This document shows, piece after piece, positions 46,577 through 57,092 of a DNA stretch of 64,000 bases. The stretch lies in NCBI RefSeq assembly GCF_035046485.1, contig NC_085136.1, positions 221,158,853 through 221,222,852 of the forward strand, in the 5' to 3' direction. The first letter of the stretch is position 1, and each line of letters starts with the position of its first letter. Origin of the DNA: Aedes albopictus (Eukaryota > Arthropoda > Insecta > Diptera > Culicidae). A model generated the notes under the pieces. It was not told the origin of the DNA and did no database searches. It worked only from the letters and a program-made list of their open reading frames with translations. The translations under genes and the position numbers were made by a program.

Positions 46577-47130
46577 CGTCATTAACCCCTACACGGCTGC
46601 ACGATAATCCCCAAGCGCTCACTGAAGCCACTGGGGATCATGATCGATGACGATCTGAAATTCGGTAGCCACTATAGTGCACTATAGAGATCAACCGAAA
46701 TTTGATCGGACTCGAGAGTACCCACAAGCTGCTGTGCCTTAGGGTGGTTAGCGCATACCGCACAGTCCTCAAAAGACGTGGTGTAAGTGCTAGCGGACAT
46801 GATGTACATAGAATTAGCGGTGGCAGAGGATGAAGAGTACTTCGTGCGACGCGGCACACGAGGCGTGAGGTAATTCGCCAGAACATCGTCCCCCGTATGT
46901 CCGGAATGCGCAGACTGCGACGAGACCGCGGAACATGTGCTATTTGAAAGCCCACGCTTTGTGGATTAAAGATCCAGTATGCAAGAGATATGCGGTAGAG
47001 ATATCACTCGGGACAACGTTGATGAAAGGATATGTATGGTGCAGTGGGAATCCGCTACTTCCACGGTCTCCCGAATCGTACTTGTACTACAGAGAAAATG
47101 GCGGGCCGACCAACGGTAAGTTAAGTTGAC
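46577..47130 (+). pseudogene. LINE ORF2 C-terminal relic
   Basis: IIPKRSLKPLGIMIDDDLKF resumes the LOA/R1-type ORF2, followed by HKLLCLRVVSAYRTV in another frame and the C-terminal cysteine/histidine region CPECADCDETAEHVLFESPR (about 46895-46955). It is broken by stops and frameshifts. It is consistent with the 3' part of the element begun at 38765, with about 45 codons unaccounted for between 43195 and 46577. Confidence 0.75.
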
Positions 47131-47403
47131 ACCACCCTCCCCCCCAACCTTTTGCATCCGGGAGCTTAAGTTCAACGGGTAGTTGACAGCACTAGCCAGA
47201 ACCATAGCTTCCAATTTAACGTGGTAGATGGTGGAACGCTTACCAATAGATAGTACTTATGTACAACCCCCCCTCCTACTTTCTCGAAGACATCGCTAAC
47301 GGGCGTACCGCGAAGGTAAGGGAGAGAAAGAGAATGAGTTTTTTGTGGGTCGACACAATTTCCACAAAATCTAAGTAAATTTGGGTGCTTCACGGACGGC
47401 ATG

Positions 47404-48125
47404 AACATTATAGTCGGGACATTTGGAACGGTGGCAGAGCTGTACTCCAGCAGAATAGCAACGTTTGGACTGGTGCCGAATGCGTCAAAGTCAAAAAACA
47501 TGCTGGTAGGCGGAACCGAACACAACCGGATCCGTCTAGGAAGTAATGTCACGATAGACGGAGATACATTCGAAGTGGTGGAGGAATTTGTCTATCTCGG
47601 ATACTTACTGATGACTGGCAACTATGTGAGTCGTGAAATCCTAAGGCACAAAATCTGTGGGAGTCGGACCTTTCTACGGGCTACGGAAGCTGCGGTTTAA
47701 AAAGATTCACCCCCCCCCCCCTCCACCAAACGCTTCATGAACAAAACGCTTATGAGACCGGTAAGTTGATCTTCTCGGATACGAGACATGGACCATGAAC
47801 GAGGAGGACCTGCAAGCACTCGGAGTTTTTGAGCTACGCGCGCTATGGATCTTCGGAAGTGAACAGAAGAAAGTCATGTGACGGCGAATGATGAGCCACG
47901 AGCTCGCTGCACTCTATTGTGAACCCAGATTAACCCAGAAGGCGCACATAACCGGAAAGATACGGTGGGCAGGGCATGTTGCAAGAATGTCCAATAAAAA
48001 CCCTTTAAAGTTAGTGCTCGCTACAGATCCCTATTAGGTGTGAAGCGCAGATCGCACGATGGGCGGACGAGTTTGAGCATGAAACTGGGCATCTGGAGCG
48101 TATTGTGGCGTGGCCTAGGGCGTGG
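47404..48125 (+). pseudogene. 5'-truncated RTE LINE fragment
   Basis: Matches 51004-51700 of the intact element: TFGTVAEL, FGLVPNASKSKNMLVGGTEH, GDTFEVVEEFVYLG, NYVSREILRHKICGSR, then in other frames sequence like KIHP, ETWTMNEEDLQALGVFE and IRWAGHVARMSN. A C-rich insertion near 47709-47720 and several stops break it. It lies just upstream of, and in the same direction as, the intact copy. Confidence 0.85.
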
Positions 48126-48559
48126 CGTATTGTTGTTGATTATGTCTTATCTGAGACGTGATGGTAAACAAATATATGTACAGTGTTTGTCCGTACAGCA
48201 TTTTTTTCGTCAAAATTATGTTTCATTCAAATGTTTTACTTTGTTATACGTCAATAAAAAATGCTGAAATTTTGACCAATCATAATCCATATATTGAAGC
48301 TTCATTGGTAAAATTTTGAGCAAGATTGAATATGTTTTCTGAAAGTTATAGAACTTTTAGATAGACTTGATGGTTTAATAACAAAATTTCAATACTCTAT
48401 ATCTCAAAGAATTTTGGATGAAACATTTTTGATCTTTTGAGGGAACACTATCACATCAACATTGATAACGCAATCTTGTAAGGAATAATTTGTTCACTAC
48501 AAAAATATGAAAAATCTGTTTATATTGTTGTTGATATTTATAAATTTACCATATTTTAC
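48126..48559. other. AT-rich spacer between two RTE copies
   Basis: No gene or clear repeat boundary was seen. It could be another degraded element. Confidence 0.4.
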
Positions 48560-51500
48560 ACATATAATCTGCTGGGGGTGGAAGCTCAGGTAAAATATTA
48601 TCTCCTGGGCGCCCATTAAAAACACCACCCCCGGCGAAGACTGGCGCTCGAGCCTAGCTATTTAGCACTGTAGTTGGAGGAAATGCCAATGCAGAACCCG
48701 TAGCTTCCGGGAAGGTAAGCCCAGCTCCCTGGGTTAGTGGGTTGGTGTCAGGCCCTGCGAGCCAGCCGTAAAAAAGACTAGCACCGGAAAATCAACAAGA
48801 GAAGAATGCGAACCGATACCAATGGCGACGACCACAGCGACGAAAAGGGACTTGCGATTGGAAGCTCGGTACGTGGAACTGCAGATCTCTCAACTTCATC
48901 GGGAGCACCCGCATACTCGCCGATATACTGAAGGACCGCGGGTTCGGAATCGTAGCGCTGCAGGAGGTGTGTTGGACAGGATCTATGGTGCGAACGTTTA
49001 GAGGTAATCATACCATCTACCAGAGTTGCGGCAACACACGTGAGCTGGGAACAGCTTTTATAGTGATGGGCGACATGCAGAGGCGCGTGATCGGTTGGTG
49101 GCCGATCGACGAAAGAATGTGCAGGTTGAGGATCAAGGGCCGATTCTTCAACATCAGCATAATAAACGTGCACAGCCCTCACTCCGGAAGCACTGATGAT
49201 GACAAAGACGCATTTTACGCGCAGCTCGAACGCGAGTACGACAGCTGCCCAAACCACGACGTCAAGATCATCATAGGGGATCTAAACGCTCAGGTAGGCC
49301 AGGAGGAGGAATTCAGACCGACAATTGGAAAGTTCAGCGCCCACCAGCTGACGAACGAAAATGGCCTACGCCTCATCGATTTCGCCGCCTCCAAGAACAT
49401 GGCCATTCGTAGCACCTTCTTCCAGCACAGCCTCCCGTATCGTTACACCTGGAGATCACCACAACAAACGGAATCGCAAATCGACCACGTTCTGATTGAT
49501 GGACGGCACTTCTCCGACATTATCGACGTCAGGACCTATCGTGGCGCTAATATCGACTCTGATCACTATCTGGTGATGGTTAAACTGCGCCCAAAACTCT
49601 CCGTTATTAACAATGTACAGTACCGGCGGCCGCCCCGGTACGATCTAGAGCGACTGAAGCAACCAGATGTCGCCACCGCATACGCGCAGAATCTCGAGGC
49701 AGCGTTGCCGGACGAGGGTGTGCTCGATGTGGCCCCTCTAGAGGACTGCTGGAGTACAGTCAAATTAGCCATCAACAACGCAGCCGAGAGCACTATCGGG
49801 TATGTAGAACGGAGTCGACGAAACGATTGGTTCGACGAGGAGTGCAGAGCGATTCTGGAGGAGAAGGATGCAGCGCGGGCGGTAATGCTGCAGCATGGAA
49901 CCCGACAGAATGTGGAGCGATACAGACAGAAGCGGAAGCAGCAGACCCGTCTCTTCCGGGAGAAAAAGCGCTGCCTGGAAGGAGCGGAGTGCGAGGAAAT
50001 GGAACTGCTGTGCCGTTCACAGGAAACACGGAAGTTCTATCAGAAGCTCAACGCATCCCGCAAAGGCTACGTGCCGCAAGCCGAAATCTGCAGGGATAAG
50101 GATGGGAGCCTCCTGACGGACAAACGTGAGGTGATCGAAAGGTGGAAGCAGCACTTCGACGAGCACCTGAATGGCGAAGAGAATGTAGGCACGGAGGACC
50201 AAGGCAGCGGAGGAAATGACTATGTTGGTGCAGCAGAGGACGGGAACGAACCAACTCCCACGCTGAGGGAAGTTAAGGATGCCATCCACCAGCTCAAAAA
50301 CAACAAAGCGGCTGGTAAGGACGGTATCGCAGCAGAACTCATCAAGATGGGCCCGGAAAAGTTGGCCACCTGTCTGCACCAGTTAGTAGTCAAGATCTGG
50401 GAAACCGAACAGCTACCGGAGGAGTGGAAGGAAGGGATAATCTGTCCCATCCACAAGAAAGGCGACAAGTTAATGTGTGAGAACTTTCGAGCGATCACCA
50501 TTTTGAATGCCGCCTATAAAGTGCTATCCCAGATCATCTTCCGTCGTCTTTCACCTAAAGTAAATGAGTTCGTGGGAAGTTACCAAGCCGGTTTCATCGA
50601 CGGCTGGTCTACAACGGACCAGATCTTCACCGTACGGCAAATCCTCCAGAAATGCCGTGAATACCAGGTCCCAACGCATCACCTGTTCATCGACTTCAAA
50701 GCGGCATACGACAGTATCGACCGCACAGAGCTATGGAAAATTATGGACGAGAACAGCTTTCCCGGGAAGCTGACTAGACTGATAAGAGCAACGATGGACG
50801 GTGTGCAGAACAGCGTAAGGATTTCGGGTGAACTATCCAGTTCATTTGAATCTCGACGGGGACTACGACAAGGTGATGGACTTTCCTGCCTACTATTCAA
50901 CATTGCCCTGGAAGGTGTTATGCGACGAGCCGGGCTCAACAGCCGGGGTACGATCTTCACGAAATCCAGCCAATTTGTCTGTTTTGCGGATGACATGGAT
51001 ATTATTGCTAGAACATTTGGAACGGTGGCAGAACAGTACACCCGCCTGAAACGTGAAGCAGCAAAGGTCGGACTAGTGGTGAATGCGGCTAAGACAAAGT
51101 ACATGCTGGTAGGTGGGACTGAGCGAGACAGGACAAGCCTTGGCAGCAATGTTACGATAGACGGGGATACTTTCGAGGTGGTAGAAGAATTCGTCTACCT
51201 CGGTTCCTTGCTAACGGCTGACAATAACGTGAGCCGTGAAATACGAAGGCGCATCATCAGTGGAAGTCGTGCCTACTATGGGCTCCAGAAAAAACTGCGG
51301 TCAAAAAAGATTCACCCCCGCACCAAATGTACCATGTACAAGACGTTAATAAGACCGGTGGTTCTCTACGGGCACGAGACGTGGACGATGCTCGAGGAGG
51401 ACATGCAAGCACTCGGAGTTTTCGAGCGACGGGTGCTAAGGACGGTCTTCGGCGGCGTACAGGAGAACGGTGTGTGGCGGAGAAGGATGAACCACGAGCT

Positions 51501-51810
51501 CGCTGCACTTTACGGCGAACCCAGCATCCAGAAGGTAGCCAAAGCCGGAATGATACGGTGGGCAGGGCATGTTGCAAGAATGCCGGACAACAACCCTGCA
51601 AAGTTGGTGTTTGCTAACCATCCGGTTGGTACAAGAAGGCGTGGAGCGCAGAGAGCACGATGGGCGGACCAGGTGGAGCGTGATCTGGCGAGTGTTGGGC
51701 GTGACCGACGTTGGAGAGCTGCAGCTGCAAATCGAGTATTATGGCGGCAAATTGTTGATTCAGTATTATCATGAATTTGATGTTAACTAAATAAATGATG
51801 AATCTGCTAA
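48560..51810 (+). mobile_element. RTE-clade LINE, apparently full-length ORF
   Basis: Contains a 5' UTR of at least 200 bp ending GAGCCAGCCGTAAAAAAG (shared with the minus-strand copy at 29654-29690), a 1000-codon open frame, and a very short 3' end with TAAATAAATGATGAATC-like repeats. A short 3' UTR with simple repeats instead of poly-A is typical of RTE elements. The 5' boundary is approximate and no TSD was identified. Confidence 0.8.
48772..51774 (+). CDS. RTE-type endonuclease / reverse transcriptase
   Basis: Catalyses nicking of target DNA and reverse transcription of the element RNA (target-primed reverse transcription, in the nucleus). The frame opens after TAA 48769-48771 and runs 1000 codons without a stop. 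The APE-type endonuclease domain covers about residues 25-270: LGTWNCRSLN, ALQEVCWTG, IIIGDLNAQVG (catalytic D170), SQIDHVLIDGR and SDHYLV (D264-H265). The RT domain covers about 490-770: NNKAAGKDGIAAELIK, FRAITILNAAYKVL, LFIDFKAAYDSIDR, RGLRQGDGLSCLLFN and the F738-ADD box. The C-terminal part has YLGSLLTADNNVSREIRRRI and RPVVLYGHETW. No in-frame ATG precedes the endonuclease; the first, at 48985, is already past ALQEV. Translation may therefore start at a non-ATG codon or follow a short upstream ORF (48822-49001 in another frame). It resembles JAM1-type elements and may still be active. Confidence 0.92.
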   Translation, partial: KRLAPENQQEKNANRYQWRRPQRRKGTCDWKLGTWNCRSLNFIGSTRILADILKDRGFGIVALQEVCWTGSMVRTFRGNHTIYQSCGNTRELGTAFIVMGDMQRRVIGWWPIDERMCRLRIKGRFFNISIINVHSPHSGSTDDDKDAFYAQLEREYDSCPNHDVKIIIGDLNAQVGQEEEFRPTIGKFSAHQLTNENGLRLIDFAASKNMAIRSTFFQHSLPYRYTWRSPQQTESQIDHVLIDGRHFSDIIDVRTYRGANIDSDHYLVMVKLRPKLSVINNVQYRRPPRYDLERLKQPDVATAYAQNLEAALPDEGVLDVAPLEDCWSTVKLAINNAAESTIGYVERSRRNDWFDEECRAILEEKDAARAVMLQHGTRQNVERYRQKRKQQTRLFREKKRCLEGAECEEMELLCRSQETRKFYQKLNASRKGYVPQAEICRDKDGSLLTDKREVIERWKQHFDEHLNGEENVGTEDQGSGGNDYVGAAEDGNEPTPTLREVKDAIHQLKNNKAAGKDGIAAELIKMGPEKLATCLHQLVVKIWETEQLPEEWKEGIICPIHKKGDKLMCENFRAITILNAAYKVLSQIIFRRLSPKVNEFVGSYQAGFIDGWSTTDQIFTVRQILQKCREYQVPTHHLFIDFKAAYDSIDRTELWKIMDENSFPGKLTRLIRATMDGVQNSVRISGELSSSFESRRGLRQGDGLSCLLFNIALEGVMRRAGLNSRGTIFTKSSQFVCFADDMDIIARTFGTVAEQYTRLKREAAKVGLVVNAAKTKYMLVGGTERDRTSLGSNVTIDGDTFEVVEEFVYLGSLLTADNNVSREIRRRIISGSRAYYGLQKKLRSKKIHPRTKCTMYKTLIRPVVLYGHETWTMLEEDMQALGVFERRVLRTVFGGVQENGVWRRRMNHELAALYGEPSIQKVAKAGMIRWAGHVARMPDNNPAKLVFANHPVGTRRRGAQRARWADQVERDLASVGRDRRWRAAAANRVLWRQIVDSVLS

Positions 51811-53374
51811 ATGTTTTCCACTAATAAAAGTGCATTAATTGAACGAAAAATGCATAGGACCTACTCTGCATATGTGGATTAGTAGGTCCTGTATAAAAAT
51901 ATTACATTACGAAAGTTAAAAGAAGTTGAAAACACTTGGCACTTTCATTGATCAAAATACTTCTCTGACCTGACTTGGCATTTCGTAACTAAGGAACATT
52001 AGTTTAGAATTCATTCACGCACTTTTACCAACTGCTTGGTCCAGAGTTGGAAATGCGTAATATCACCTTGAAAATTTGCGAAATTCGCAAGATTCGATGA
52101 ATGCGATTATCTGGAATCGGCTTTACTCCATCCCGGCAAAACCTTTTCTACTCTATGTAGTTGAAAAGAATCTCCAAAAACAAATAACAACGTTTATAGG
52201 GCAAAACTTTATGCGCAACTGGTATAATGCTGCAGAATTAGCATCGGTTGGCCCTGTGCAAAAGCTCATGAAAGACTTCAAACGAAAGGTAAGCACAATT
52301 GGATGCAACACATCGGACATATTTTGGTAACTCCACTTTTACGGTGCCTCCTTTTCTGTACACATTTATTAAAACTCGCGTCAAGACTGATTTGTACGCT
52401 TTCGAAACCTATGTATTCGACCCTAAACACTTCAGTGCAAGCAAGCAACTCATCATCTTGAACTTGTCGTAGGTATTAACACCACTGAACTGAACTTTAC
52501 AACAAGGTCAAACTTTTCTCCTAAATTCCATGTAGATTGATTCATTCGTTTTAGACCACGACCCCCGCCGCAGCCCGTTCCTAAAAAAATATCTAAGCAT
52601 AAACTTCAGAGTTCGCTCTTTTTGAGTTTTCCACTTTTTTCTTACCCAAGCGCCACCAACCACACAGCCCACCCTCCAAACCAGGGAAAAAGATATTGAT
52701 TTTTCTCGTGACTTTTTGCCTTCTAGTCCATCCAGGGGATAGACCCAAACTGGCAACCTGCTGAAATCCAAACCCAAGCCAAAGAAACGCGACGACGAGG
52801 ACGTGGATAAGGTAGCCGACCCGCTCGACCTTGTTATATGCTCATTACATTTTCATTTCGTACCGGCAGCAGCGGTAGTGCTATGGTTGGTCCCACTGTC
52901 CGGGGCTGGCACTGGAGGGTATCGAAGGGTGCCGTGTTTTCTCGCTACATAAGTTTCATGCCAGTCAACCGGCGAAAAAAGTATACTCGGGGTAGGAAAA
53001 AACTGCTACTCAATCCAGTGGGCAAGGAAGGGGAATGAAAAAAAAAAAAAAATGAAACGAAAAATCAGTCCAACTCGAATAAAATTTATTCGACTTCTTT
53101 TGAGTTGGATTGAGATTGAAAAAAGGGGGCGAGGATAAAAGTTGGCACATTTCTCTTGGTGCACCACCACAAGCCACGTTTTTTTCTGGTTGTCGTTTAC
53201 GGTGGTCTCGCAAAGTCGTATACATTAGCTTCGGGATCGGATTAGCATTCGAAAATGACACTAATTCGAAGGTAGTTATAACCTGCGGCATGGCATGACC
53301 TTTTCTCAATCGCGATATGCTTTCCAGCAGCGCAAACTCGGGCGAGAGAAAGATAAACAACGCTTAACCCAAAT
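51811..53374. other. no recognised gene
   Basis: 52076-52330 has an ORF with NAIIWNRLYSIPAKPFLLYV that I cannot assign. 53041-53110 has a poly-A run and a small hairpin (AACTCGAATAAA..TTTATTCGA). Otherwise ordinary AT-rich sequence. Confidence 0.4.
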
Positions 53375-54056
53375 AGTAGGGTATCGCGACTCTTGGGCGG
53401 TGGCTTCTATATTCGTCTGTTTTCCACTATAACTCAGTCAATTTTGAACCAATGAATTAACTACACTGAAACCTCTATTTAAGTTGGTGCATGGCTGATC
53501 GAAAAAAGTTTTTTACCGTACAAGCAATGACAAAACTAAAGACTTTTATATTTTTTAATACTCCGCATGACATTGAAGATTTGTCAAAAAATATAAAACT
53601 GTATAGTTTAGTCATTGCTTGCACGGTAGAAATTATTGTCGGTCTGCCATGCACCGACTTAAATGGAGGTTTCAGTGTACATCGGCTGTTTTCCTACTCT
53701 CCGTATCGACCTATGTGGCGCTAGCTTCTATGCGTGAAAAATCGCTAAAAGTAAATCGCAAAAATATTGTATGGCGAATAACATCTAAAGGCATATTTAT
53801 CGAAGTGGAATACATTATTCGAAAAAATATTTGGTAGTGGTTGTGCACAATGGTGACTGCTATTAAGCCTACCAAATTTTTTTTTCAGTAAAAGCTTTCT
53901 ATTTCAAGTAATTCAAGTTTGGTGTTGTGCACGGGTAGATACTATTCCTATCTCACTGCATTCCGAAAATTGGGTCAATTGGTTCAAATTTGACTGAGTT
54001 ATAGCGGGAAACAGACGAAAATAAAAGCCACCGCTCAAGTGGCGCGATTCCCTACT
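53375..54056. mobile_element. 682-bp MITE with about 80-bp TIRs
   Basis: The left end AGTAGGGTATCGCGACTCTT and right-end complement AGTAGGGAATCGCGCCACTT continue to pair through GTGGCTTYTATWTTCGTCTG and ATAACTCAGTCAAWTTTGAA. TSD not clear. It contains a younger nested element at 53464-53677. Confidence 0.85.
53464..53677. mobile_element. 214-bp TA-flanked palindromic MITE
   Basis: CACTGAAACCTCTATTTAAG is mirrored by CTTAAATGGAGGTTTCAGTG, with arms of about 100 bp. TA lies at 53462-53463 and 53678-53679. Nested inside the 53375-54056 element. Non-coding. Confidence 0.9.
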
Positions 54057-54086
54057 TTACGATGAAAGGGCTGGGATCAACTAAGG

Positions 54087-54486
54087 CAGGGGTTCCCAAC
54101 CTTTTTGAGGTGGCGACCCCCTTTGAAAGTTGTCAAAACATCGGGGGCCCACTGAAAATGTTAGGGTATAGTGACGTAGCCAGAAATACCTCTTCTTTTT
54201 TATTCGATACTCACATTACGCAAACAATGAAGTCATGTACATTGAATTTGAGTCGTAGCTGAAAAATAGCGGCACAGCCGAAAATTTTTTGTCTCTGAAG
54301 GCGTTTTATACTGAAGAATTGTTCCTCAAATTGTGGCTTTTGGGGGTGGCGGTATACAAAATTAAAAATTAGTATAATTTGCACAAAATTGAATAAAAAT
54401 TGAACAATTTTTTGGTAGCATCGCGGCCCCCCTGGACTGGCTTCGCGGCCCCCAGGGGGCCGCGGATCACCGGTTGGGAACCCGTG
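54087..54486. mobile_element. 400-bp hAT MITE
   Basis: Starts CAGGGGTTCCCAACC, ends GGTTGGGAACCCGTG. An exact 8-bp TSD AACTAAGG lies at 54079-54086 and 54487-54494. Subterminal GGCGACCCCC / GGGGGCCGCGG are G/C-rich. A CAG-GTTCCCAACC terminus is a widespread hAT terminus type in animals. Non-autonomous. Confidence 0.93.
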
Positions 54487-54494
54487 AACTAAGG

Positions 54495-55298
54495 TTTAAC
54501 GGTTTTGTTGGTAGAGGAACTTTTAGTGACCGTATATCCTTGTCCTTGGAAGATGTGCTTAATTTCTGCATTGATTTATTTATATTGGTCGAAAATCTTT
54601 CAATTTGCTCATTATACCCTAGGTTTAACACAAGAGGAATTGAATAACAAGTACTATTTTCCTATAGTTTCTATTTTGCAAACCAGTTTACCGTAGAGCC
54701 TTCTGATGCCTTTGAGTGTTTAACCCTTTTGCGCCCAGCGATCTATTTATAGATTAGATGCCTCGGACGCCCAGTAATCTAATATTTATAGATCAGCAAC
54801 TTTTTCCTGTGAAGGCATGTTCGAGTACTAGTGTCTTCATCGAAGTATTGTTGAGAGGATCAGGGACTCTTCGACAGCACGTAATTAAGTACATATGTAT
54901 TTGCTTCAGTATGCAGCGCTAGTGATCATGAAAGTTTTTACTTTTATGGGTGTTGTGTTGGCAGCCATTGCCAGTATCGTCACGCTCGTGTTGTGAACAT
55001 CGAGCGTGGTTTTGCAATGCGCAGTGTACATGACGCAAGTTGAAACCATTCTTGGGTTACAAGCGGAGTCTTCGACATCAATAACTATCCAATAGTGAAC
55101 TCGTTGATTCTATGTTTACCCGCTAAGTGGCGCTAGTGAGTCTAAAAATTCTTAACTGCTGTATCCCGAGATACAGATCACTTAGAAAAATTTCGTCTTC
55201 GGCAAAGTTGATCAACAGAGATGGTATTTGAGAGTTCGAAGGTACGCTGCTGCCACCTGGAAAAAGTTTACTGTATTCGTGAAGGACCGACTTTTTAG
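54495..55298. other. no gene, short repeats
   Basis: A local two-copy segment (GCGCCCAGCGATCTATTTAT / ACGCCCAGTAATCTAATATT) at 54730-54800. No coding evidence. Confidence 0.45.
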
Positions 55299-55562
55299 CA
55301 TAGGGAAGCATAGGAAGTCAGTTTTCAAATGCTTCTAAAAAATTCTCAAAAATATTTAATCAAAAGCGGCTTGGTGTACGTGATAAGAAATTCAATTAGC
55401 AAATTTTTTAGCATATAATGTTGATTAAAACGTTTTTTCCAGATTAGGTACTGATCGTGTAGAAAACGAAGAATCTTAACCCGTACATTAATCCGTTTTA
55501 ATTAAATAATGTTTTGAATTTATTCGAAGCATTGTGAAATTAACTTCCTATGCTTCCCCATG
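55299..55562. mobile_element. 264-bp inverted-repeat element
   Basis: CATAGGGAAGCATAGGAAGT is mirrored by ACTTCCTATGCTTCCCCATG, and pairing continues about 65 bp inward with mismatches. Non-coding MITE-like structure. Confidence 0.75.
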
Positions 55563-55916
55563 TTGAAAAAACGGCGCTTCACGCACATGATCAACTGTGG
55601 TAATTTGCTTCATAGTCCCCCGCACATCAAACATACGCACGCTTACACTTCTTTCACAAACTGTGTGAGAAGCCCTCTCTCACATCGGTAGCTCGAAAGT
55701 GAGCACTCAAACGCATGCCGAAAATTCTGCGCGAGAGTGCGATTGTGTGAGCAGCAATGACTACGATGTGAGTGCTCCTGCGTTGATGGTAACCTGATGG
55801 AAGTCAACGAAAACAATTTTTTTTTTGATTTTTTGAGTTCAAGTGGGTGCGTTCGTCACTGTGCCTGTGCGATGTAATTAATTTTGATAACGGTACAACT
55901 TTAGAACGGTCGATAT

Positions 55917-56655
55917 GGTAAAAAAAAGGTTTTAGAAACAAGTGAGCTTGATAGTGCATTCACAAGAAAACGAATTGAGAACAAAAAAGGAAAAGTGACA
56001 TACGTCTCGGAGAGCAATTTTTGTGCCAAGCACCTCAAGTGTGAAACAAAATACAATCTATCGCGGCACTTGATAATCAAACATAAGGAACAGGCTGAAG
56101 AGTATGGATTGGGGCTGCACAGTGAACATGAAGCAGTGTCAGCGGCAGGTTAAGTGTACAAGAAAGTTGGAAATATAACTATTCGTATGGATAAGGACCT
56201 TTTCATTTCATGTTTGGGGCAGTGGGTAGCCGAAGGACTCCCAATAAACTTTTTTTTCCAAAGATATGTGTCAACAGAATATTAAACCCGTTAGAAGACG
56301 CACTGAAAATAAACCACGTTAATCGGCATAACATACAGCAGCGATGTTAATTTGCAAATAATTGTCCGAGGTAAAGTGGTGGTTCGCACGTTGGCAATGG
56401 TAGAGAGATTTGGAAGGAACACTGCCGAAAATGTGTACAATTAAATTTTGAAAGTGTTGGACAAATTCAAAATACAATTAAACCAAGTTTATCTATAACG
56501 ACGGACAATGGCTCCAACTTTGTTAAGGCGAGCCAACTATTGCGTGAAGCCCATCAAAAGTGTTCAGAGTGTCCAGCCGATATGAGCTCCGGAAATATAT
56601 CCGAAAAGGACGATTCGGAAGAAGAATTTGAAGAAGAACTAGAAGAACTAAGGTA
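55917..56655 (+). pseudogene. hAT transposase remnant (BED finger and N-terminal part)
   Basis: Open segment RKRIENKKGKVTYVSESNFC, then AKHLKCETKYNLSRHLIIKH, a BED-type zinc finger (C-C-H-H spacing). After a stop comes VGNITIRMDKDLFISCLGQW then VAEGLPINFFFQ, like the hAT region preceding the catalytic core. Later ALKINHVNRHNIQ appears in another frame, then SLSITTDNGSNFVKAS-like sequence (TDNGSNF, around 56500-56525) carrying the first catalytic Asp region, and an acidic run SEEEFEEELEEL. Several stops and frameshifts are present, and the hAT dimerisation domain is absent. It is not linked by visible TIRs to any element here. Such a protein would excise and insert elements with 8-bp TSDs. Confidence 0.75.
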
Positions 56656-57092
56656 AAACTTGTACTTGATATCTATCTTGAATATATTAACAGAACATGC
56701 ATATTAGAGTCACAGACAAACAGTCGTCGCACTCTACTCACCCTCCATCGTCCACCTTTTTAACGATCGATTCAAATACAGTGACTCTCTACATCGCGAT
56801 GTTGAAGGGACCATCGAGATAAGGAGAAATCAAAGTGAAGAACCAATTTGTAATGCACACTAGATTAAAAACCCAGATTAATTCACCTAGTGGTGATAGT
56901 GCCTTTCTCGTCGAACATGTACTCATGATCTTTCCTTGGTCGGGATACGGCTGGGATAGTTTTGCTTCAGAATGTTGTCTTTGCAGTCTTTTGGAGAAAT
57001 CGAAAGCACTAGTTTATGATTTTCAAGGTCAGGGTTTCCTTGCCAAGATAGCTTTGCTAAACTGAAAAATGTCATACGGATGTTTTGGTATA

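Noticed and set aside
45530..46631. Pair of ORFs with MAKMFGIGNFFF as genes
   Set aside because: They are the inverted arms of the 45671-46574 MITE.
52076..52330. Possible transposase-like ORF (NAIIWNR)
   Set aside because: The resemblance to known transposase segments is too weak to name a family.
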